From NCBI RefSeq assembly GCF_001583415.1, contig NZ_CP014475.1:620001-684000 (forward strand): DNA of 64,000 bases, given 5' to 3'. Every line of letters begins with the position of its first letter. Positions within the stretch are counted from its first letter, which is position 1. Shown piece after piece: positions 1 through 6,847 of this stretch. This stretch comes from Mycolicibacterium phlei (GTDB taxonomy: Bacteria; Actinomycetota; Actinomycetes; Mycobacteriales; Mycobacteriaceae). The notes under the pieces are model-generated. The model had not been told where the DNA came from and searched no databases. It was given only the letters and a program-made list of their open reading frames with translations. The position numbers and the translations under genes are program-made.

Positions 1-834
1 CCGCTGGCCGAACCGCAGCGCCGGGCGCTGGCCGACGGGGCCCGCACCGTCGCGCTGCACCTGCTGCGCTCCCGGGCCAGCGCCGACCTGGAACGTCAGG
101 TCGAGTCCGAACTGGTGCTGCGCCTGCTCGACGGCGGCGCCGACGCGGCCGCCTCGGCCAGCAGGCTGGGCCTGCCCGACACCCCGATGCGGGTGATCGC
201 GCTGCAGGCGGCCATCGGCGCCGACCGCGACGCCGCGCTGCTGCTGGCCTTCGAACGCGCCACCACCGGGTTCGGCTGGTCGCGGCCGGGCCGTAGCGCG
301 CTGGCCGGGAACACCGTCTACACACTGCTGCCCGGTGACGAAGCGGGCCCGGCCCGCAAATGGGTCGCCGGGCTGCGCGCCGCGCTGCCCGACCGGGTGA
401 CCGTGCTGGCCGGGATCAGCAAACCGGCCACCATCGCCGAACTGCCCGCCGCCCGTCAGGAGGCCGACGAGTGCCTGGCCCTGCACAAGAGCAGGCCCGC
501 CGCGTCGGCGCCGCCCGCCTACGACGAGTCGTGGGACGAGATCCTGCTGCACCGGCTGCGCGCCGCGGGCGGCGCGGGCCGCACCCCGGACCGCGGACCG
601 GTGGCCGAACTGCGCCGCCACGACCGCGAACACGACACCGAGTACGCCGCCACCCTGCGGGCCTGGCTGGAGGCGCTGGGCGACCCCGCCGAGGCAGGCC
701 GCCGGCTCGGCGTGCACGAGAACACCGTCCGTTACCGGATGCGCAAGATGGCCGAGATCACCGAGCTGCCGCTCGACGACGCCCGCAAACGGCTGGCGAT
801 GATGATCGAACTGGCCGCCACCGACCCCGACTGA
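1..834 (+). CDS. PucR-type transcriptional regulator, C-terminal part (5' truncated by window edge)
   Basis: The reading frame is open from the first base, so the N-terminus lies outside the window; 277 residues are visible. The last 60 residues (AWLEALGDPAEAGRRLGVHENTVRYRM) match the C-terminal helix-turn-helix of PucR/CdaR-type regulators, where a recognition helix of the form HxNTVRYRxxK is typical. The preceding part is a GGDEF-like or linker region without a motif I can name. Such proteins usually control nearby catabolic genes, so the FAD-dependent amine or amino-acid oxidoreductase 121 bp downstream on the same strand is a reasonable target. That link is inferred only from position. 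Confidence 0.85.
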   Translation, partial: PLAEPQRRALADGARTVALHLLRSRASADLERQVESELVLRLLDGGADAAASASRLGLPDTPMRVIALQAAIGADRDAALLLAFERATTGFGWSRPGRSALAGNTVYTLLPGDEAGPARKWVAGLRAALPDRVTVLAGISKPATIAELPAARQEADECLALHKSRPAASAPPAYDESWDEILLHRLRAAGGAGRTPDRGPVAELRRHDREHDTEYAATLRAWLEALGDPAEAGRRLGVHENTVRYRMRKMAEITELPLDDARKRLAMMIELAATDPD

Positions 835-955
835 TTGTCGGATCCGAACAACGCCGCCGCCGGGCATTGTCCCGTCGCGGCAACGACCCGCCGCGCGGGC
901 GCCCCCACCATGAGGTCAACACACCAACGACAGGCCCTGTGGGAGGGATTGCGAC

Positions 956-2215
956 ATGAGCGAACGGATCGACGGCGGACCGCGATCCGCGCTTGTCGTC
1001 GGCGCGGGCATCGTGGGGTTGTCCACCGCCTGGTTCCTGCAGGAGCGCGGCGTCGAGGTCACCGTGCTCGACCGCAACGGGGTGGCCGCGGGCGCCTCGT
1101 GGGGCAACGCCGGCTGGGTCTCGCCTGCGCTGACCATCCCGCTGAACTCACCGTCGCTGCTGCGCTACGGGCTGCGCGCGATGTTCGACCGGGCCGCGCC
1201 GCTGCACATCCCGATGACCGTCGACGGCGGCCTGTGGCGCTTCCTGGCCCTGTTCGCGGCCAACTGCCGGACCACGGCGTGGCGCAAGGCGGTCGAGGCC
1301 AATGTGCCGCTCAACGAGGAGTGCATCGAGGCGTTCGACGTGCTGGTCGCCAACGGTGTCGACGCCCCGGTGACCGACGCGCCGATCACCGCCCTGTTCC
1401 GCACCCCCGGCGACGCCGAGCACCTGATGGACGAACTGCGCGAGCTCGAACGCGCGGGGCAGAAGGTCGACGTCACCGGCCTGTCCGGTGCGGCGCTGCG
1501 CGAACAGGTGCCGCTGGCCTCGCCCGCGATCACCGCGGGCATCAGCGTCAACGGCCAGCGCTACATCGACCCCGGCCGGTTCGTGCACGCGCTGGGCCGC
1601 GCCGTCGAGGAGCGCGGCGCCAAGATCCTGCGCGACGACGTGCGCAGCGTCTGGGGGCACGGCACCGGTGTCGCCGTCGAGACACACCGCGGTGACCTGC
1701 TGCGCGCCGACGCCGCGGTCGTCGCCGCCGGCGCGTGGCTGTCGCGGCTGGCGGCCAGCCGGGTGCGGGTGCCGGTGCAGGCCGGGCGCGGCTACTCGTT
1801 CACGGTGCCGGTGGACCGTCCGGTGCCCGGACCCGTCTATCTGCCCGACGTGCGGGTGGCCTGTACGCCGTACCGGGGCGCGCTGCGGGTCGCGGGAACA
1901 ATGGAGTTCCGCGCACCCCACGACCCGGTCATCCGCGACCGCGTGGACGCGATCGTCGCGTCGGCGCGCCCGCTGCTCGACGGGGTGCGCTGGGACGAGC
2001 GCAGCGACGTGTGGGTCGGCCCGCGGCCGGTCACCCCGGACGGCCGCGCGCTGATCGGCGAGATCTCCCGCAACGTGTACGTCGCCGGCGGCCACGGCAT
2101 GTGGGGCCTCGCGCACGGCCCGGTGACCGGCCGGCTGCTGGCCGAACAGATCACCACCGGCAAGCAGCCCGACGCGCTGCGGCCGTTCGACCCGGTGCGT
2201 CGCACCCTCGCGTAA
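956..2215 (+). CDS. FAD-dependent oxidoreductase, DadA / D-amino acid dehydrogenase-like
   Basis: This 419-residue protein opens with a dinucleotide-binding fold (VVGAGIVGLSTAWFL, then ExxV..LDRN) and a GASWGNAGWV segment typical of DadA and glycine-oxidase type deaminating dehydrogenases of the DAO family. A C-terminal VGPRPVTPDGRALIG segment followed by GGHGMWG is the second FAD-contacting region. The family oxidises D-amino acids or secondary amines to imino acids and passes electrons to quinone or oxygen. The substrate cannot be read from sequence. The ATG is preceded by GGAGG about 10 bases upstream. The upstream PucR-type regulator is a plausible controller, and a strong hairpin follows the gene. 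Confidence 0.88.
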   Translation: MSERIDGGPRSALVVGAGIVGLSTAWFLQERGVEVTVLDRNGVAAGASWGNAGWVSPALTIPLNSPSLLRYGLRAMFDRAAPLHIPMTVDGGLWRFLALFAANCRTTAWRKAVEANVPLNEECIEAFDVLVANGVDAPVTDAPITALFRTPGDAEHLMDELRELERAGQKVDVTGLSGAALREQVPLASPAITAGISVNGQRYIDPGRFVHALGRAVEERGAKILRDDVRSVWGHGTGVAVETHRGDLLRADAAVVAAGAWLSRLAASRVRVPVQAGRGYSFTVPVDRPVPGPVYLPDVRVACTPYRGALRVAGTMEFRAPHDPVIRDRVDAIVASARPLLDGVRWDERSDVWVGPRPVTPDGRALIGEISRNVYVAGGHGMWGLAHGPVTGRLLAEQITTGKQPDALRPFDPVRRTLA

Positions 2216-2232
2216 GACCTTCCCCTGCGAGT

Positions 2233-2269
2233 CGTCAGGGGCGGAGACCGACCCGGCCCGCCCCTGACG
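2233..2269 (+). terminator. Strong hairpin, probable intrinsic-like terminator
   Basis: Two perfect 12-base arms (CGTCAGGGGCGG at 2233-2244 and its complement at 2258-2269) flank a 13-base loop, 18 bases after the stop of the FAD oxidoreductase. A short pyrimidine run (ATTCCTTT) follows. It lies between that gene and the GreA/GreB-like gene and would end the first transcript. Mycobacterial terminators often lack a long U tract, so the assignment is reasonable but untested. Confidence 0.6.
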
Positions 2270-2293
2270 GCAATTCCTTTGAAAGGACCGAAA

Positions 2294-2758
2294 ATGACTA
2301 CAGCACAACGTGTCTGGCTCTCCCCGGAGGCGCACGAGCGGTTGCAACAGGAGCTCGCGACGCTGCGTGAGCTGTGCGCCACCGATGTCGGTGGCGACAG
2401 CGCCGACGAGAACGTCACCGCGATCCGGCGCGCCCGGCAGGCGCGCATCCAGCAGATCCACGACCTGCTCATCAACGCCATCGTCGGAGAGGATCCGCCG
2501 GACGACGGGGTCGCCGAACCGGGCATGGTCGTCACCGTCCGCTACGACGACGGGGACACCGAGACGTTCCTGCTGGGCGTGCGCGGTGCCGAGCACGGCG
2601 ACATCGAGGTGTACTCCGTGCAGTCCCCGCTGGGCTCGGCGATACTGGGCGCCCGGGTCGGCGAGAAGCGCACCTATCAGCTGCCCAGCGGGGCGCAGGC
2701 GACGGTCACCGTGCTGTCCGCGGTGCCCTACGGCATGCACACCACCCAGGCCGGCTGA
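2294..2758 (+). CDS. GreA/GreB family elongation factor-like protein
   Basis: A 154-residue protein with the GreA/GreB two-part layout. The N-terminal part (about residues 1-75) is helical and would form the coiled coil that enters the RNA polymerase secondary channel. The C-terminal part (about 80-150, with MVVTVRYDDGDTETFLLG, SPLGSAILG and VGEKRTYQLPSG) matches the FKBP-like domain. It is probably a divergent Gre-type factor, or an Rnk/CarD-style RNA polymerase binder, rather than the housekeeping GreA. I chose the ATG at 2294 over an in-frame TTG at 2279 because GAAAGGA lies 7 bases ahead of it. Confidence 0.85.
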   Translation: MTTAQRVWLSPEAHERLQQELATLRELCATDVGGDSADENVTAIRRARQARIQQIHDLLINAIVGEDPPDDGVAEPGMVVTVRYDDGDTETFLLGVRGAEHGDIEVYSVQSPLGSAILGARVGEKRTYQLPSGAQATVTVLSAVPYGMHTTQAG

Positions 2759-2776
2759 ACCAAGGCCGGCTGACGC

Positions 2777-3400
2777 TCACACCCCCGGCGGCCGGGGCGC
2801 GTGCAGATCGAACCGCACGCCCACCAGCCTGATCACCAGGCACACCAGCGCCCCGGCCACCGCGGCCAGCGTGCCGTGGTAGCCGAATCCTTCGGCCACC
2901 GCGACGATCGCGGCGCCGACCAGGGCCGGGATCGCGTAGAGCTCGCTGCGCAGCACCGTCGGGATGCGCCCGATCATCATGTCGCGGATGGTGCCGCCGC
3001 CGACCGCGGTGATGGCACCGACGAGCACGGCCTGCACCGGGCCGAAGCCCAGCTCGAGGGCCTTGTAGGCGCCCAGCACCGCGAACACGCTCAGCCCGAT
3101 CGCGTCGAGCACCGTGATCGCGGTGGCCAGCCGGTCCAGCCGGCGGGTGAGGATGAACGCGATCAGCCCGCCGGCCGCCGCGGTGGCCAGATACCGCCAG
3201 TCGACGAACGTCGCAGGCGGCAGCGCGTCGAGCAGGACGTCGCGGATGGTGCCGCCGCCCAGGCCGGTGAACATGCCCAGCGTGACCACCCCGATGATGT
3301 CGAGCCGCTCGGCCCGCACCGCGGTCAGCGCACCGTTGAGCGCGAACGCGAAGACGCCCAGCAGGTCCAGCACCATCCACACGGGCGACGGGCCGAGCAT
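2777..3400 (-). CDS. TRIC-type cation channel family membrane protein (UPF0126)
   Basis: The 207-residue product contains two copies of a hydrophobic unit with the signature GGGTIRD (MFTGLGGGTIRDVLLD and ITAVGGGTIRDMMIG). This duplicated motif is diagnostic of the UPF0126/TRIC (YadS/YicG) family of about seven membrane helices. Bacterial members form trimeric cation channels; the physiological ion here is unknown. The ATG at 3400 lies just downstream of the epimerase stop codon (3409), which suggests an operon. A longer in-frame start at 3469 exists but would overlap the epimerase gene by about 60 bases without an obvious ribosome site. Confidence 0.88.
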   Translation of the reverse strand: MLGPSPVWMVLDLLGVFAFALNGALTAVRAERLDIIGVVTLGMFTGLGGGTIRDVLLDALPPATFVDWRYLATAAAGGLIAFILTRRLDRLATAITVLDAIGLSVFAVLGAYKALELGFGPVQAVLVGAITAVGGGTIRDMMIGRIPTVLRSELYAIPALVGAAIVAVAEGFGYHGTLAAVAGALVCLVIRLVGVRFDLHAPRPPGV

Positions 3401-3408
3401 GGCGCCGG

Positions 3409-4395
3409 TCAGGACTGGGGTTGCGCGGTCTGGAACGAGGCGATGATCGCATCCACCGGGGACCGCCACGTCAGGCCCAGGTCGGCGAGGGTCTGCGAAT
3501 CGTCGGTGGGGGTGGCGGCGGTGAGCAGCAGCGCCGCCTCATAGGTCAGCCCGTCGCCCAGGTCGATCACACCCGAGGCGGCCTCGGCGACCCGGCTCAG
3601 CGCGCGGAACACGCCGGGGCTGATCGGGATTCGGCGGAACCGGCGATCGGTGCCGCGCTCCAGCGCGTCGATCATCTCGTCGAACTTCAGCAGCACCCCG
3701 CCGCACACGTACCGCTTCGGTCCCCGGCCGGGCGCCATCAGCGCGGCGTGCACGTCGGCGACGTCGCGCACGTCGATCATCTGCATCCCGCCGCGCAGCC
3801 GCGGCGCCACACCCATCTTCACCAGCGGCGCCCAGCCGCGCTCGGTGACGCCGGGTGCGGTGTGGAACGCGGGCCCGACGATGCTCGACGGATAGGTGAC
3901 CACCACCGGGGCGCCCTCGCTCTGCAGCCGGCGTGCCACCCGGTCGGCGTACGCCTTGGTCTTCGCGTAGGGGCTGCGGCCGGGGGCCGGCGGGGTGTCC
4001 GGGCCGATGACGCCGTTCGGCGGCGGGAACAGCGCCGAGTAGCTGCTGACCGAGACGACGGGGTCGAGCCCGGCCGCCACCGCGCGGGTCAGCACCGCCT
4101 CGGTGGCGTACGCGTTGATCTCCCACATCAGCTGGGTGCGGCGCTTGTCGGTGCCGACCACCCCGGCGCCGTGCAGCACCGCCTCGCAGCCGTCGAGCAG
4201 CGCGTCGATGGTGGTGTGGTCGCGGATGTCGCCCTCGAGGGTCTCGACCTCGCCGAGGTCGGCGAGCCGGTCGAGCACCTCGGCGCCGCGGGCGTCGGGC
4301 CCGACCAGCAGGCGGACCCGGTGCCCGTCGGAGAGCAGCGCACGGACGATGTGGGCACCGACGTATCCGGTGCCGCCGGTGACGGCGATCAGCAT
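3409..4395 (-). CDS. NAD(P)-dependent epimerase/dehydratase family protein
   Basis: This 328-residue extended SDR begins with MLIAVTGGTGYVGAHIV, the TGxxGxxG nucleotide-binding loop. It carries a SxYAKTKAYAD segment in the position of the YxxxK active site and a VSSYSALF segment holding the likely catalytic serine. Extended SDRs act on nucleotide sugars, dihydroflavonols, 3-beta-hydroxysteroids and similar compounds. The overall look (short loop, VYPSSIVGP-like middle) resembles dihydroflavonol-reductase/3beta-HSD-like members, but the substrate cannot be assigned. It lies between a DUF732 protein (10 bp) and the TRIC channel (8 bp), all leftward, so co-transcription is likely. Confidence 0.85.
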   Translation of the reverse strand: MLIAVTGGTGYVGAHIVRALLSDGHRVRLLVGPDARGAEVLDRLADLGEVETLEGDIRDHTTIDALLDGCEAVLHGAGVVGTDKRRTQLMWEINAYATEAVLTRAVAAGLDPVVSVSSYSALFPPPNGVIGPDTPPAPGRSPYAKTKAYADRVARRLQSEGAPVVVTYPSSIVGPAFHTAPGVTERGWAPLVKMGVAPRLRGGMQMIDVRDVADVHAALMAPGRGPKRYVCGGVLLKFDEMIDALERGTDRRFRRIPISPGVFRALSRVAEAASGVIDLGDGLTYEAALLLTAATPTDDSQTLADLGLTWRSPVDAIIASFQTAQPQS

Positions 4396-4405
4396 TCTCG
4401 GTGAC

Positions 4406-4729
4406 TCAATTCGGTAGGTACTGCCGGCAGTAGGCGTACACGGCCAGGCCGCCGAAGTTCACGACGTCGTCCTGCGACCACTTCTTCTGTGCCTTCTGGA
4501 TCATCTGCAGCGCGGCGTCGGTGGTGCCGCCGCTCTCGAGCAGCGCGCACGTCTGGTGCGCCAGGTCGAGCGCCTTGGCGTCGTCCCTGACCGGCACACC
4601 CCGCTCCCGCAGCGCGGTCAGGAACGCCTGGTCGATTTGCTCGGCGGTCTGTGCGACGGCCGGAGCGGCGAGACCCATGCCTGCTGCGGCGACGAGCAGC
4701 ACCGCTGCCACGAGACGATTCGTGTTCAT
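4406..4729 (-). CDS. DUF732 domain-containing exported protein
   Basis: A 107-residue protein with a clear Sec signal peptide (MNTNRLVAAVLLVAAAGMGLAAP.AVAQ, cleavage after AVA about residue 26). The mature domain TAEQIDQAFLTALRERGVPVRD..A..LAHQTCALLESG..VNFGGLAVYAYCRQYLP is the mycobacterial DUF732 pattern of a small helical domain with two conserved cysteines that probably form a disulfide. The function of the family is unknown. It is the most upstream gene of a leftward group with the epimerase and the TRIC channel. Confidence 0.88.
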   Translation of the reverse strand: MNTNRLVAAVLLVAAAGMGLAAPAVAQTAEQIDQAFLTALRERGVPVRDDAKALDLAHQTCALLESGGTTDAALQMIQKAQKKWSQDDVVNFGGLAVYAYCRQYLPN

Positions 4730-4793
4730 CCGGTTCCCTCAGTGACGGTGTCCGGCCTCAAGAACAGGCCCGGCCACCCCGAAGAGTACCGCC

Positions 4794-5264
4794 CTACGAC
4801 ATCTCCGCGGCACGATGGACGGCGTTGATGATGCCCTGGTAGCCGGTGCAGCGACAGAAGTTGCCGGACAGCCCCTCGCGGATCTCCTCGTCGGTGGGCT
4901 GAGGGTTGTCACGCAGCAGCGCGGTGATCGAGGTGACGAACCCGGGCGTGCAGAACCCGCACTGCAGCCCGTGGCACTCCCGCAGCGCGGCCTGCACCGG
5001 GGACAGCTGCCCGTCCGGTCCGCCGATGCCCTCGACGGTGGTCACCTCCATGCCCTCGGCCTGCACGGCGAAGATCAGGCAGGCGCGCACGGCGTCGCCG
5101 TTGAGCAGCACGGTGCACGCACCGCACGCGCCGTGCTCGCAGCCGAGGTGCGTGCCGGTCAGGCCGCACTTCTCCCGAAGGAAGTCGGCGAGCGTCAGCC
5201 GCGGTTCGACGACCGCGCTGAATGTGCGCCCGTTGACCGTGATCTCGACCGGCGTGTCATGCAT
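4794..5264 (-). CDS. [2Fe-2S] small subunit of a xanthine dehydrogenase-family molybdenum hydroxylase
   Basis: At 156 residues this is the usual length for a CoxS-type subunit. The N-terminal plant-type ferredoxin domain shows CGLTGTHLGCEHGACGACTV with a fourth Cys in AVRAC. The C-terminal helical domain carries the second cluster motif CGFCTPG and CRCTGY. It moves electrons from the molybdopterin in the large subunit to FAD in the medium subunit. Its start overlaps the stop of the medium-subunit gene by 8 bases, so the genes are translationally coupled. It is the last gene of the leftward xdhC-L-G-M-S operon. Confidence 0.95.
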   Translation of the reverse strand: MHDTPVEITVNGRTFSAVVEPRLTLADFLREKCGLTGTHLGCEHGACGACTVLLNGDAVRACLIFAVQAEGMEVTTVEGIGGPDGQLSPVQAALRECHGLQCGFCTPGFVTSITALLRDNPQPTDEEIREGLSGNFCRCTGYQGIINAVHRAAEMS

Positions 5265-6132
5265 CGCGTGCCTCCGTGGTGGCTGTGGTCCAGGCGCGGG
5301 CGACCATCACGGCCCCCACCCTGGCGCGGTAGGCCGCCGAGCCCTGCAGGTCCGACGGGATGTCCTCGAGACCGGACAGGGCGAGCCTGCCGATCTCGTC
5401 GGCGGTGATGTCGTCGACCGGGCGGCCGGTGATCGCCTCCTCGGCCGGGGTGCCGCGCAGCGGCGTCGAACCCAGGCCCAGCAGCCCGATCCCGCACCGG
5501 GTGACCCGGTCGTCGTCGTCGAGCTGTACCGCGACCGCGGCGCCGGCGATCGCGAAATCGCCGTGCCTGCGCGCGAACTCCTCGACCGCGAAGCCGGACC
5601 GGCCGCCCCACACCGGGAAGTTCACCGCGGTCAGGATCTCGTCGGGGGCCAGCGCGGTCTCCCACAGCCCGGTGAAGAAGTCCGTGGCGGCGATCTGCCG
5701 CGACCCCGTCGACGACAGCGCGTCGATCTGCGCGTCCAGTGCCAGCGCCACCGCGGCGTACTCGGCGGCCGGGTCCGCGTGCGCGATCGCGCCGCCCAGC
5801 GTGCCGCGGTTGCGGATCTGGAAGTGCCCGATCAGCGGGGTCGCCAGCGTCAGCAGCGGAACCGATTCGGCCACTTCGTCATCCATGCCGACGTAGGCGT
5901 GCGGGGTGCCCGCCGCGATGCGGACCGCACCGTCGACGAGCTCGATGTTGCGCAGCTCCTCGATGCGGGAGATGTCGATGAGGTTGTCGAAGTGCGTCAG
6001 CCGCATCGCCAGCATCGGCACCAGACTCTGGCCGCCGGCAAGGATTTTCGCGTCGTCGCCGAACTCGGCGAGCATGTCCACCGCCTCCTTCACCGAGTCG
6101 GGGCGGTGGTAGGCGAACGGCGCGGCCTTCAT
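5257..6132 (-). CDS. FAD-binding medium subunit of a molybdenum hydroxylase (CoxM-like)
   Basis: The 291-residue protein has the medium-subunit FAD motifs AGGQSLVPMLAMRL (about residues 32-45) and a RNRGTLGGAIAHADPAAEY segment (about 108-126), the second FAD-contacting loop of the vanillyl-alcohol-oxidase-like fold. A CO-dehydrogenase-flavoprotein C-terminal domain follows. The subunit accepts electrons from the two 2Fe-2S centres of the small subunit. It overlaps the CoxG-like gene by 4 bases at its start and the small subunit at its end. Confidence 0.94.
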   Translation of the reverse strand: MKAAPFAYHRPDSVKEAVDMLAEFGDDAKILAGGQSLVPMLAMRLTHFDNLIDISRIEELRNIELVDGAVRIAAGTPHAYVGMDDEVAESVPLLTLATPLIGHFQIRNRGTLGGAIAHADPAAEYAAVALALDAQIDALSSTGSRQIAATDFFTGLWETALAPDEILTAVNFPVWGGRSGFAVEEFARRHGDFAIAGAAVAVQLDDDDRVTRCGIGLLGLGSTPLRGTPAEEAITGRPVDDITADEIGRLALSGLEDIPSDLQGSAAYRARVGAVMVARAWTTATTEARDA

Positions 6133-6830
6133 GAGCCCAGCAGCCGCGCCAGCACGGCCTGCAGATCGTCGGCCAGCACCGCCGCGGGCGGCTTGGTGCG
6201 GCGGCGGCCGAGCAGGAACCCGACCAGCAGCCCGCCCAGCACCGCCGCGGCGACCGGGGCGGCCCGCTTGGCCACCGGCAGCGCGACGACCTTGAGCATG
6301 TCGATCGACTCGCCGCCCGCGGCGTCGGCCTGGGGTGCCTGGGGCGCCTGGGTGTCCGAGGATGAGCCCGCCGCCGCTGGTGCGCTCTCGCCGAGCACGC
6401 TGGCCTCCAGCGACTTGGCGAACTGCCCGATCAGGTTGGACGCCACGTCGGCGAGCACCCCGCGGCCGAACTGTGCGGCCTTGCCCGAGATCGTCAGGTC
6501 GGTGTTGATGAACACCGTGGTGGCGTCGCCCTCGTCCTTGAGCTGCGCGGTGACGGTCGCGGCGGCGTTGCCGTTGCCCCTGGTCTCCTTGCCCTCGGCG
6601 CGCAGCACCACCCGCCGGGCGGCCTCGTCCTTCTCCTGGAATGCCGCAACACCCTTGTAGGACACCGTGATCGGGCCGACCTTGACCTTGACGGCGCCGG
6701 TGAACTCGTCACCGTCGACCGACAGCAGGGTGGCGCCGGGCAGGCACGGTGCGACGCGTTCGACGTCGGTCAGCACCTCCCACGTCTTGGCGGCGGGTAC
6801 CGCAACCCGAAACTCGTTGTTCAGCTCCAT
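6129..6830 (-). CDS. CoxG/SRPBCC-family protein with C-terminal membrane anchor
   Basis: This 233-residue protein begins as a CoxG-type SRPBCC domain (residues 1-145: PAAKTWEVLTDVERVAPCLPGA, FINTDLTISGKAAQFGRG). A low-complexity Ala/Ser/Pro linker leads to a single hydrophobic stretch (about 188-207, APVAAAVLGGLLVGFLLG) followed by RRRTK, which looks like a membrane anchor with a positive stop. CoxG proteins are known to help recruit CO dehydrogenase to the membrane and may bind quinone-like molecules, and the tail here fits that role. It sits between the large and medium subunit genes. Confidence 0.9.
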   Translation of the reverse strand: MELNNEFRVAVPAAKTWEVLTDVERVAPCLPGATLLSVDGDEFTGAVKVKVGPITVSYKGVAAFQEKDEAARRVVLRAEGKETRGNGNAAATVTAQLKDEGDATTVFINTDLTISGKAAQFGRGVLADVASNLIGQFAKSLEASVLGESAPAAAGSSSDTQAPQAPQADAAGGESIDMLKVVALPVAKRAAPVAAAVLGGLLVGFLLGRRRTKPPAAVLADDLQAVLARLLGS

Positions 6831-6847
6831 CTTCGGTCCACTGATCC

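Noticed and set aside
4906..6660. Long plus-strand frame across the CoxS/CoxM/CoxG genes
   Set aside because: It is the antisense shadow of three clear molybdenum hydroxylase genes; its translation is low-complexity and Arg/Ser-rich as expected in GC-rich DNA.
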